Shown here: piece by piece, positions 1 through 8,203 of the stretch | Position numbering within the stretch: position 1 is the stretch's first letter | Layout: each line of letters starts with the position of its first letter | DNA from: Actinomortierella ambigua | Lineage: Eukaryota; Mortierellomycota; Mortierellomycetes; Mortierellales; Mortierellaceae | Direction of reading: 5' to 3' | Assembly: GCA_016098155.1 (NCBI GenBank) | Contig: JAAAJB010000670.1 | Span: 1 to 17,852 of the forward strand | Length of the DNA: 17,852 nt | Notes under the pieces: generated by a model | The model's input: only the letters and a program-made list of their open reading frames with translations | What the model was told of the DNA's origin: nothing | Database searches by the model: none | Position numbers and translations under genes: made by a program

Positions 1-97
1 TTTTTGGTGATGGTAATGATATGGTATGAGCAGAATCCAAGACTCTTTTGCTGACCCTTTCCATTCTCAAACATACACTCTGGTCAATCGTATTTAG
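1..97 (+). other. 3' part of an intron of the GPN3 gene
   Basis: The stretch before the GPN3 exon is AT-rich, has a branch-like GCTGAC at about 49-55 and ends in TTTAG at 93-97. Its donor lies outside the window. Confidence 0.75.
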
Positions 98-496
98 CAA
101 TTCATCGAAGACAAGTCCAAGTTTTTTGCTGGTGTAATGAGTGCGATGAGTGCGATGATCAACCTGGAAATCCCACATATCAACGTCATGAGCAAAATGG
201 ACCTGCTGCCCAAGATGAAGGCGATCGAATTGGAGCGCTATTATAACCCGGACCCCTTGCTGCTGGTCGACGATGTCAATGCCAAGACAAGCCCACGGTT
301 TCATCAGCTCAACGAGGCGATTGGACAACTGGTGGAGGACTTTAACATGGTGCAATTCTTACCACTGAATGCCACAGACGAGGACTCGATCACAGCCATC
401 TTGAGCCATGTCGACAATGCGATCCAGTTTGGCGAGGACCAGGAACCCAAGGAGCCAAATGACCGAGATGAGGATATGGATGACGAGTATGATTGA
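98..496 (+). CDS. gpn3: GPN-loop GTPase 3, C-terminal exon (5' partial)
   Basis: GPN3 belongs to the GPN-loop GTPases, which work with GPN1 in cytoplasmic assembly and nuclear import of RNA polymerases II and III. The exon begins after the acceptor TTTAG at 93-97, with reading frame QFIEDKSKFF, and runs 132 codons to TGA at 494-496. The block SAMSAMINLEIPHINVMSKM followed by DLL matches the GPN3 family: the MSKMDLL stretch carries the (T/S)KxD guanine-specificity motif. The later segments FLPLNATDEDS and an acidic tail ending DEYD also fit GPN3 C-termini. The P-loop and GPN motif lie upstream of the window. An ATG at 137 lies inside the exon and is not the true start. AATAAA at 526-531 is a likely polyadenylation signal. 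GPN2 is the main alternative; the SAMSAM and tail sequences favour GPN3. Confidence 0.9.
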   Translation, partial: QFIEDKSKFFAGVMSAMSAMINLEIPHINVMSKMDLLPKMKAIELERYYNPDPLLLVDDVNAKTSPRFHQLNEAIGQLVEDFNMVQFLPLNATDEDSITAILSHVDNAIQFGEDQEPKEPNDRDEDMDDEYD

Positions 497-540
497 TCAC
501 TGTAATATAAGGAGAAAACAAAAGAAATAAATATATAAAA

Positions 541-834
541 CATATCCGATAAGGACCTGGTTATTTTCTTTCATCCATGCGTGGGATCTGTGCAGATCGT
601 CTTTCCAAAAACACCTATTCTATGTCTTACAGCAACCTCGCCATCGCGCGCGTTACCGAATCTGTACTTTCGACTCTCATTCTGCTGCCGATCGACCGCC
701 TAGAGGGGACAGTTCTTTTGACGCGCATCTCTTCCGTATGGTGCTCATTCTGCTTGCTTACATATAATGCTGTGCCCTCGTCTCTTTGTCTTGGTTTCCC
801 TTCTTCACATTTAACAACCTGCTTTCTGGAGGCT
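541..834. other. intergenic, no supported gene
   Basis: Sequence between the GPN3 polyadenylation signal and the RecQ relic. Open frames here (for example from 577) have no recognisable domain and no coding-like third-position bias. It may be more of the decayed region, but I cannot assign it. Confidence 0.5.
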
Positions 835-1056
835 TCTTAGGATCTAATCTGACGTACAAGGTGACGATTGCGGCCAGCAAGCAACGACGCCACTTACATG
901 CTCCTTGTCGACTACATCCGCAACCACCACGTACTGAACACAAGCATCATCTATTGTTTGTCCAAGAAGGACGCCCACGCCGCCAGCAAAGGCACAATTG
1001 CAACAAGTGCATACCATCCCGACGCGGAAGAACAAGAAAAGAAGGTCATTCATTCG
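835..1056 (+). pseudogene. RecQ-type helicase relic (start of helicase domain 2)
   Basis: Translation from about 868 gives LLVDYIRNHHVLNTSIIYCL then SKKD, followed by TSAYHPDAEEQEK. This matches the RecQ pattern around motif IV (IRKHH..SGIIYCLSRKD ... AYHA). Upstream, in a different frame (about 838-870), SNLTYKV resembles the RecQ segment RPNLFYEV, so at least one frameshift separates the two parts. Nothing that follows (ATIAFGMGIDK, GRAGRDG) is present: homology stops near 1056, where the opposite-strand zinc-knuckle relic begins. There is no ATPase domain and no usable start. This is a fragment of a former helicase gene or of a helicase-bearing repeat; the exact RecQ subfamily cannot be told. 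Confidence 0.7.
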
Positions 1057-1597
1057 CTGTCGTGCGAAGAGTCGGTCGTTACGGACATTCTGATATCGTT
1101 ATCACTGTCCTCGGATATCGAGTTCGTTATGCTAGGTGGCCCGTTGCTCAGCTCTGAGTCAGAGGGATACTTGTTGTCGTTGTCACCGTCTTCAGTCATC
1201 GGATCCGCTGAGCTATGGCTATCACTGTCGCTGTTGTCGATACTGATGTAGGAGTTGTCCGTCTTGTTGTGGGCGGGATCTTTGGGCTCAGCTCAGGCGT
1301 GGGCTCCACCGTCTTTTGCACACGCCATTTCTTTCTCTCCGTACGGAAACGGGGTTGTTGTTCCCTGTACATCGCACAGGAGGCGGTAAAGTGGCCAGGC
1401 TGGTCACAGACATAGCAGACCTTCTCGCCCTTGGTTATTGTGTTTAGATGGGTAGATAGAAAAGGCTGCTTTATTGCTACTGCACCTCGTAAAGAAAAGC
1501 ATGATTGATTGTGATATATTGTACGCCTGACTCCCACATTTACCACAGTTGCTTCCACACTTGGTGCCACACTTGGTTCCTCTGCTCCAACTCTGTA
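1050..1597 (-). pseudogene. CCHC zinc-knuckle protein relic, frameshifted
   Basis: On the minus strand a putative exon (1597-1544, ending SVEATV) is followed by donor GTAAAT (from 1543), a 114-base intron and acceptor CCAAG (ending 1430). The next exon starts GEKVCYVCDQPGHFTASC, a CX2CX4HX4C zinc knuckle that normally binds single-stranded nucleic acid. A basic stretch rich in R and K follows, then a TP-rich stretch. Around 1270-1280 the plausible reading frame changes by one base: the new frame gives a Ser/Asp-rich acidic tail (SIDNSDSDSHSSADP...) ending at TGA 1050-1052, whereas the original frame ends in unrelated residues at about 1196. No reverse transcriptase or integrase is visible nearby. 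It may be a gag-like or non-LTR ORF1-like remnant, or a decayed host zinc-knuckle gene. Confidence 0.55.
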
Positions 1598-1617
1598 CTA
1601 TATACACCATCATTTTC

Positions 1618-1655
1618 ATTCTCACCCTCACTCTCACTCTCACCCTCACTCTTTA
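1618..1655. repeat. CTCACT/CTCACC microsatellite
   Basis: Imperfect tandem of 6-base units (CTCACT, CTCACC) in a pyrimidine-rich stretch just upstream, on the minus strand, of the zinc-knuckle relic. Confidence 0.7.
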
Positions 1656-1695
1656 CCCACCCCCTCTTTTGAGTCGTCGATAGTGAGGTAGCGAC

Positions 1696-2744
1696 ATGTC
1701 GTCGCTACCCATTGACTTTTACTCAAACCAGTGGCTCCGAACGCGACGGACGTGGGCAAAGCTGTGCTCCCGCGGAGGGACTATATGTACAGCAGCATGC
1801 CCTCGAGTCCTTGGCAACCTCTCTCGGCTCCTCCTGCTGCTTCCACGGGCGCCGCACTTGTCTCGAATACAGACGGATGGTGCACAGGTTCCTCGCGCCA
1901 CCACATTCCAAGCAACATGGACGGGTCTTCCGCGTTCAAGCACGTCGCTGATTTGTCCCCGTGATCGCCGTCAAGAAGGGCGGCCTAATCTTTGGATTGG
2001 CGAGTCTGGCACAGGCGTCGGTAGCCGCATCGGAGGGCATGCCCGCCTATCACCTTCCATGATGAAGTACCCAGGAATCTAAATGAGCGAGAGGGGTTCA
2101 TCGACCTTGTCTGGGTGTTCATAAGAGGGGCGATGAGTTTAGCGAGCATCGAGACCAGGTCCTTGGAAGTCCTTATCACGGGCGTGTAGGAGAGAATGAA
2201 TCATCTTAAGAACCCATTCAAAGAAACAAAGCAAATTGGTCAATATGCTGAGGAAGTGGCATTCCATGGTTCTTCCCAGCTGTATTTGTCAGAAGCCTCA
2301 ACAATCCACGACCCGAAAGCAGACAAGCGTGCACGCGACGAGTTCAAGCTAGCAAGAGCCATGCGCGACTCTTGGATCAGCCAAGTTCGCTCGACCTGTC
2401 GGGAGACAGCGCCACGCTCGGGGTTCTTTGGGTCGACCTCGTCCAAGGATGAGACAAAGCTATGGCGACTCGACTTCAATGGTGATTTTCGTTTGATGCA
2501 GTTCGACGCATTTCTTGTGCCGTTGAAGAAGCAGGAGTTCGGCTTTAAGGCAAAGGCGGCTGTGACGAGGTGTCTGGAGCTGACACTTCGAATTAAGGAG
2601 GAGATTGAGGCTCGCATAGCACACGCGTCTGTTATTGACTACGAAATGCGTATCAAGCTGGAGAACGCGGTATTCGCAATCGAGAGCACCACCGCTACAC
2701 CCTCCAAGAGTCGAACTAAGAGACGCTGGTCAGAGGTTCTCTGA
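1696..2744 (+). pseudogene. Unknown-family protein gene broken by frameshifts and a stop
   Basis: I do not recognise the family. Coding-like sequence runs the whole length but changes frame. ATG 1696 opens MSSLPIDFYSNQ; from about 1731 another frame gives VAPNATDVGKAVLP and continues to VADL near 1955. Loss of one base then moves the open frame to PVIAVKKGGLIFGLASLAQA up to about 2059, and a compensating shift returns to HDEVPRNLNEREGF. That frame is cut by TAG at 2187-2189 and resumes for 182 codons from ATG 2196 to TGA 2742-2744. The last part is rich in charged residues (KADKRARDEFKLARAMRDSW, KETKQIGQYAEE) with a basic end (SRTKRRW). A CTAAT at 1985-1989 could suggest an intron, but no donor-acceptor pair I tried keeps the frame. 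The 2196-2744 part could still be translated alone. Confidence 0.6.
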
Positions 2745-3124
2745 ATCATTGTGTTATGCAGCGTAGTGTTTCTTGATTAAACAGTCTTGTGAGTGCCTTT
2801 AACCTGAAGCATGCTTGATGAAAGGGTGGAGACGGAGATCGCAGGGACTGGTTTTGTTGCTTTGTGGAAAGGAAAGTGAACAGAACGAGGATTCCTTGAC
2901 ACGACAACCGCCTGCAGTTACTCATGGAATTTTGCGACTTCCAAGGTGCTCAACACAAGATCATCTCCGCACCTGGTATCGGTTTTTGGAAGGCGAAGGC
3001 ATCGGATATAGCCCCAAAACTGCTCCAGAGACGCGCTCAGTTGCTTAGTGACTGTCAATCCGGTTCACATCATACCTTGGGTGGTGGCCGCGCAGGCTTC
3101 TTTCCTCTCCTCTGTGCATTCACA
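2745..3124 (+). other. intergenic / PAC4 upstream region
   Basis: No supported gene. An open frame from ATG 2924 runs in frame into the PAC4 exon, but its 67 extra residues have no likeness to PAC4 family N-termini, so I treat it as upstream sequence or 5' UTR. Confidence 0.5.
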
Positions 3125-3897
3125 ATGACCGACGTTATGGCATCGCATGCACCTTCATCCCTGTCGAATGAGGCAGCGGTGCAACCCAAGATGAGGGTGC
3201 ATCAACAGACTTTTACATTCATGAACCAGCAACCTGTCTATGTGCAAATCACCGAGATGGAAAAGTCGGCCTGGGTCTGGGTCTCGTCCGCCGCAACCAT
3301 CCTGTCGCAAGCACAGTTAATGGGCGGCTCGCAGGAATCGGGTAGCGGTAGCTCTGGTTCCTTTGGTGACTTGGCCATTGGCATGCCACCTTGCAGGTCC
3401 ATCCAGGTAATAAAAAATACGAGAGAGAGAGAGAGAGAGATAGAAAGAGGGAGAGCAAAAAACCAGCTATGGCTCGATCACGATTGAGGAGGCATTGTGA
3501 GTAGTTTGATCCCCTTTCTGCAGCTAACCTCGGCGGTGAATGGTTCGATTTTCTCTACAGGCATCGTCAACAACTCTCCTAGGCAACGCCATGGATGATG
3601 CAGCTGCAGGCATGGCGCGACGGTTAGGTAAATGAACCTCAAAAGGGCAAAGTTCAGTGTCTGCAAATGAACAATATGTAGACTACTCGCCAACACTGGG
3701 CCACCAATATCAATGGGACTGATCTCTTTTCTCCTCACTTCAAACAAACAAACAAAATAGCAATGCGCTTCAAGATACAGTTCTTAGTAAACCTCGACAT
3801 GCCTGTCCATGCAGACAATGGCATGCTACTGGCCTTTTCCGAGAAGAAGGTTGGCGAGATGCTGAAAGCAATTATGGAGGGCAACAAGGGCCAATAA
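3125..3897 (+). CDS. psmg4: Proteasome assembly chaperone 4 homologue (PAC4/PSMG4)
   Basis: PAC4 (Poc4 in yeast) pairs with PAC3 to help build the 20S proteasome alpha ring in the cytosol. Exons are 3125-3406, 3561-3627 and 3761-3897, joined by donors GTAATA and GTAAAT and acceptors CTACAG and AATAG; all phases agree and give 161 residues. The order of features follows the family: HQQTFTF and YVQITEMEKSAWVWVSSA (human has LTDSLFLWVG in this place), DLAIGMPP, then SSTTLLGNAMDDAAAGMARRL in two pieces (human TSLLGDTSDTTSTGLAQRL), then FKIQFLVNLDM (human VFVSYNL) and a C-terminal helix FSEKKVGEMLKAIM. It is somewhat longer than human PSMG4 because of a Ser/Gly-rich loop (QESGSGSSGSF) and an N-terminal extension. 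The start is the ATG nearest the conserved part with A at -3 of the context. The stop codon lies inside AATAAA. Confidence 0.8.
3421..3440. repeat. (GA)10 microsatellite in PAC4 intron 1
   Basis: A perfect GA dinucleotide run starting 14 bases after the splice donor at 3407. Confidence 0.9.
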
Positions 3898-4198
3898 AGC
3901 GAAGACTCCTGTTTTTTTGTACCATATTCTTCTTCTCCTTTACACTCACACCTGACCCCCCGCAGCACTTTGTGTACCTCACGCGTTGTCCACCCTGAGG
4001 AATGATGCTCGACCTGAAGCCGACGTTCCACCCGCTGCTTTCGCTGCCCTCCGCCATCAGTGTATTGCAATTAGCTTGATGTTACAGTGAGAGGCTGTCG
4101 CCTGACCTCGGTCCTGTCAACTTGTATCAACACAAATGGTCGACACATCGGCTATGGAGAGAGAAAGGACGAACAGCGGAAGAGGGCAGATACCAAAC

Positions 4199-4215
4199 AA
4201 AAAAAAAAAAAAAAA
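4199..4215. repeat. A17 homopolymer tract
   Basis: Seventeen consecutive A in the intergenic region. Confidence 0.9.
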
Positions 4216-4621
4216 GTGTTCTGTACGCGAGATCGGCGGCACCGTGAGTCCATCCTTGGCACCTTACAAAGATAGATGACCAGGGTGCGGTCAAATCGGA
4301 GAGAGGAGTAAGAGTCCAAGCAGAAACGCCGGTAACATTCGCAGATGGCAGCCAAAAGTTCTCCACTCCTTTACCTGCATTTCATATGTTTGAAAGCATC
4401 GCGAAAATAAAAAGAAAGAATGCAGGCGGCACAGCGATGGTCCGTACCATGTTCTGCACATCTTTGTAGAGAAAACTACTTTTTTTGGTACGAATGTTTC
4501 AAAGGCTCCTTTGAAGGCAACACGAACTTGAAAAAATGCTTCGCCGCAAGTGATCCTGCTCCACGTTCACCTGTTTCTTCCTTTTTCAGAACTCCGCCAA
4601 GCTTTCTTCTCCTTCTGCTCC

Positions 4622-4641
4622 TTTTTTTTTTTTTTTTTTTT
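4622..4641. repeat. T20 homopolymer tract
   Basis: Twenty consecutive T in the leader of the 4810 gene, followed by CTCACAG. Confidence 0.9.
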
Positions 4642-4809
4642 CTCACAGACCCTCCTCTCCCTTTCTGGCAACGCTCTCTCATTGTGTCGTTCACATTCAC
4701 CTTCTTCTCACCACCACTGCAACAGAAAAGAAGCCCTTTCCACATTCACCGCTTATTCTGTTCTCTCCATTCATTCTTGTCAATTTCTATATACTTTTTC
4801 TTTTTTTGC

Positions 4810-6780
4810 ATGGCATCGATTCTCTTTGACGACATTGCCTTCCCTCGGGAACTGTACGATCCGGACACGCTCGAGTTTGTTGCTCCTATCTCGACCCTGC
4901 TGTCCTTCACACCACACATCCTCTCGCAGCTACCCTTGCCAGACGCCGAGCAAGAGCCTCTGCCTACCATCCCAGAGACAAAGAAAGAGGGCTGCGACGA
5001 TGCAAAGACAGGGCAGCAGCAGGATCATACCACGCCCAAGAGCGAAGGGGCCACCACCGCCGCCCCATCAGGGTTTTTTGCCACGTTGAAGGACGTTGCC
5101 TCGAGCGCAGCGGCTCGGAAGCTTGTGTCCGATGGCGCATACCTGGCTGGCCGGTTTATGGACGGCGTTGCCTCCTCTTCTTCGAGACCAACACCATCGT
5201 CTTCTCATTCGACCGGCAGCAGGACCCGCGACGAATACTATTATACCCGCCTGCGTCGAGAAGAAGAAGAAAGAGAACGTGCATCCCGTCAGGCCAAAGA
5301 GACGCCACCGTCGTCGCCTACGTCTTCTTCGTCTTCGTCGTACTCCTACTACAACCCACTACTCTCGCCTCTGGGTGCCATGTTTGGCTTTCGGGAGGAC
5401 ACGTCGGCACGGGACCAAGAGCGGAAACGTCTAGAGGCGCTAGAGGCCCAGCTGGCAGCGTTTGAGCGCGAGTATGAACAACAGGACATGTATTCGCGAC
5501 GAGAGCAAGGGCGCATCAACCAGGAGCGGCAGCAGCTACTCCAAGCTCTGGAGGAGCAAAAGCAACGAATGGAGCAGCTGGAGCGGGCTCAGCAGGAGGA
5601 GCAGGAAGCCAAGAAAAGGAAGCAACAGGAAGAGGAGGAGCAAAAAAAGAATAAGACGAAGAACGACAAGAACCAAAAGCCTGACAGCAAGACCAGTAAC
5701 ACCACCACCACCACCAATACCAAGGACGGAGATAAGCAGACAGATGGAGCAGAAGGTGAAGGTGCTGTGACCAAGAAGAAGGAAACACAGGACCCATTGG
5801 TCATGGCGGCGGTCGGTGTGGCATCCTTGGCCATGGCTATGTACGCCACACACAGGGCGTCGACAACCTACTCAGCCATCAGCTTCCATGACCAGCTGGA
5901 GATGTTGCTGGGTCATTGCCAGTCGGCCATCCAGTCGGCCGAGGCTTGGATGAGCGAGCAGGTTCTTGAGGTGCCTCACCAAATGCGTGAGGATGTCAAA
6001 ATGATCAAGGAGCTCATGGATACTATCCATCGCTTAGACCCTCGTGGCGAAAAGAAGGTAATCAATCAACTGTTATTTTTTTTAGGGCATAGTGTATTTA
6101 TTTATTTTCTTATACTAACAGCATCGGCCGACATTCCGACAACTGCTTAGGCGGAGACAATGGCGTGGTCAGCTTCAGCTCTTGGATCGTTAGGCATTGT
6201 TGGCGGCGTTGCATTGAGCAGTATGACTGCAGTGGCCAGTGGTGGTACACTGGTTGTTGGCTGTGCTCTGTATGGGATTGTTAGTCGTGCCAAGTACAAT
6301 GGGCCAGAGTATAGTGCAGCGAGGACCATGATGGAGCTCAAGGCAGCACAACTTCTCAAGGTGCTCGGCACAGGTGATTATAACCCGGCCCTGCAGGAGA
6401 ACCTACAGCAGCAGCAGGCTCAGACTAGCCAAGTAACGCGAGCAAAGGGTGGTTCGGCCTACCAACGACGCTTGGAGGTGCTGCAGCTAGAGTTTCAACG
6501 ACGTGCGTCCGAGGATGTGGCGGATGCGGACGAAGTCACGGATCTGCGCATTGAAGACGAACTACGTCGCCTCCATCGAGCGGATAGAATGGAGCAGTCT
6601 TCATCTAGAACATCGTCGACGTCGTCTCGCGTGTCTGGCATGTCCCATATGTCCATGGAGACACGTGAACATTGTCGCCAGCAGACTGGGGATGAGTCTG
6701 AGCTTCTCTTTGATGCCGGCGATCTGCACGGGATCAAGACTCTGGCCGCATCCTCTACATTGCTCAAACAAGAAGCATAG
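4810..6780 (+). CDS. Coiled-coil membrane protein of unknown function
   Basis: Two exons, 4810-6057 and 6151-6780, encode 625 residues. The intron has donor GTAATC, a perfect TACTAAC branch site at 6113-6119 and acceptor CTTAG, and its phase is 0. Order along the protein: N-terminus with ILFDDIAFPRELYDP; Ser/Thr-rich linkers; a long Glu/Gln/Arg coiled coil at about 200-285; a Lys/Asn/Thr-rich spacer; a hydrophobic segment at about 330-350 (VMAAVGVASLAMAMYA); a helical region (QLEMLLGHCQSAIQSAEAWM); then a Gly/Ala-rich hydrophobic hairpin at about 425-460 (GSLGIVGGVALSS...GGTLVVGCALYGIV). The tail has another charged helix and Ser-rich stretches. The hydrophobic parts suggest membrane insertion. 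I do not recognise the family and assign no function. The open frame extends upstream to 4420, but those residues are translated pyrimidine tract. Confidence 0.8.
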
Positions 6781-6866
6781 ACACTGACAACCATTTAGTT
6801 CCATATACCACCCCAGAAAAAGTGCGGACCAAATTATTGTTTTTTGTTTTTTTTTCCACTCTGTGT

Positions 6867-7681
6867 TTATTGCTCAGACTTTGCTGCCCCAAAGATCAGA
6901 AGATCCAGTTGTTGGAGAGACGGCATGGTAGGGTATCCTAGTTCGAGACACTCATCCAGGAGCTCGTAGACCAAAGACGTATTGGTGGTGATGAGTGCGG
7001 CGGAAAGCTGTTCTCGCTTTGAACTAGCACTCGAGCCTGAAGACTGCCGTGGAGGGGCATGGATGAATGGTGTGATGTTGAGATACTTTTCCAATGCCCG
7101 AGTCAAATAGTCTAAAAACTTGACCAATGCATGATAGCTGTGAGGCAGACTGGTGGGTCCCACAGGGTGGTCTGGCGCAAGCGTAGCCAGCGGGGACGGA
7201 CACACGGCTACAAAGACCATGTCTGCAACTACTTTGTATATGTAGCATGAACCATCCTGCTGGTTAATCAGTGGGACAGCCACATGCGACGGTACACGAG
7301 TAGGAGGAGGAGTCGACGCCCTATCGTTTGTCAATGCACCAGTCGTCATGCTGCTCAACCGCCTTGTTCCTGAGGGTGTGGTTGAGGGGGAAGATGAGCC
7401 AGGTGTCGTCGATAAGGCTTCCAGGTTGGTGAGAGGCCAGTCCTGTTCCTGAAAGATGTTTAAGAATCCCGACCATACATCCTGTACTTGTCCTGCACGC
7501 GCCTTTTCAGGTAGAACTATGAATTTCGTGAAAGAAGCAAACAATTACAATGAGCGAATGAACATTTTGTTGCTTGTTGACTGAGGAAGCAAGGGCCATT
7601 TGGTGGATTTGAATTACAGCACTGTGAGATGAGTAGGTCTTGGGTGGCAATGGAGCCAATGCAAAAGTAGGAGAGTCTCAT
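6867..7681 (-). CDS. Stand-alone longin-like protein resembling adaptor mu-chain N-terminus
   Basis: Exon 1 is 7681-7618 (MRLSYFCIGSIATQDLLISQ). Donor GTAATT starts at 7617 and acceptor TCATAG ends at 7517. Exon 2 is 7516-6867; the joined frame gives 237 residues. The likeness is to the longin-fold N-terminal domain of AP-complex mu subunits: a first strand at the N-terminus, GSCYIYKVVADMVFVAVC as the central hairpin, YHALVKFLDYLTRALEKYL as the helix, and TSLVYELLDECLELGYPTMP as the mu signature helix (mu chains have VYELLDEMLDFGYPQ). A Ser/Thr/Pro-rich insertion at about 60-95 separates strand elements. Mu chains usually exceed 400 residues and carry a C-terminal cargo domain; here the frame stops right after the longin part, within AATAAA on the minus strand. 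The next gene ends 86 bases away. Role in vesicle traffic is inference; a divergent sigma-like or TSET-type chain is an alternative. Confidence 0.65.
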
Positions 7682-7754
7682 GGAGGCGAAAAAAGAGGGC
7701 AATGAGGAAGAATTGGTGGCAAGCAAACCTCTTTTGAGAAGATGGATGGTGTCC

Positions 7755-7762
7755 TATAAAAA
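7755..7762 (+). promoter_or_regulatory. TATA box
   Basis: TATAAAAA followed by a CA-rich leader (about 7770-7815), the layout of a fungal core promoter. It would drive the broken gene downstream. The longin gene starts divergently at 7681, so 7682-7755 is a shared upstream region. Confidence 0.5.
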
Positions 7763-7819
7763 GAGTACACAACAAATCACACATATCACCCATCGAACAA
7801 CAAACACCAATACAGCTCT

Positions 7820-8203
7820 GGATCAAGAAGAAGACAAAGACGACACTCCTCGCCAACACGCCCTTACCAAACCGATCTACCAGCACAGGAGCCCATGGCA
7901 AAACCAATCGGCGCGTCATATCCTGGTGTGTCTGGTGCGATGCTCCAACACTTTTCATGCTCGACTGACTGTTATTGACATTTTTCAAACGACTCTACGG
8001 CCAATATGGCGCCATGGCAATAATCGGATTGGAACACCTATTTGACGGGGACTGAGCTCCCTACCAGCGTGGAGATCCACAAAGCCCAGGAATGGAACGA
8101 TACAGAGATCACCTACTACTGGCAAGAGCACACCTTTTTCCCATACTGCTACAGTTGGGGCCATCACGCCCGCCCCAAGCTCAACAACATCAAAAGCTAC
8201 TAA
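7820..8203 (+). pseudogene. Unrecognised gene relic downstream of a TATA box
   Basis: No intact long frame, but coding-like pieces occur in sequence. From 8024 to TAA 8201-8203 one frame is open with strongly C-ending codons and an aromatic-rich product (EWNDTEITYYWQEHTFFPYC, then YSWGHH). The same frame upstream has TAA at 8021 and TGA at 7976, and another frame gives TNRRVISWCVWCDAP around 7904-7948. The first ATG after the TATA box (7895) encodes only 27 residues. I do not recognise the family. A spliced gene is possible, but I found no convincing GT-AG pair that removes the stops. Confidence 0.35.

Larger units (their letters stand above)
3898..4809 (+). other. intergenic region and 5' leader of the 4810 gene
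   Basis: Contains an A17 run at 4199-4215, a T20 run at 4622-4641 and a long pyrimidine-rich leader up to ATG 4810. A possible orphan exon at 3966-4090 follows a splice-acceptor-like CTGACCCCCCGCAG. No complete gene is supported. The pyrimidine-rich leader is typical of fungal promoters and 5' UTRs; the T20 tract followed by CTCACAG (4642-4648) could be the 3' end of a UTR intron. Confidence 0.5.

Noticed and set aside
1961..2035. Intron as the cause of the frame change near 1960-2040
   Set aside because: Available donors (GTGATC, GTCGCT) are poor, acceptors either leave a stop or are weak, and the intervening sequence itself reads as good protein (AVKKGGLIFGLASLAQA) in another frame.
2924..3124. 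N-terminal extension of the PAC4 homologue
   Set aside because: Not seen in the family, no domain, and a well-placed ATG follows at 3125.
4420..4809. 130-codon N-terminal extension of the 4810 gene
   Set aside because: It translates the T20 and pyrimidine-rich leader into Phe/Leu/Ser runs, as expected of a UTR rather than protein.
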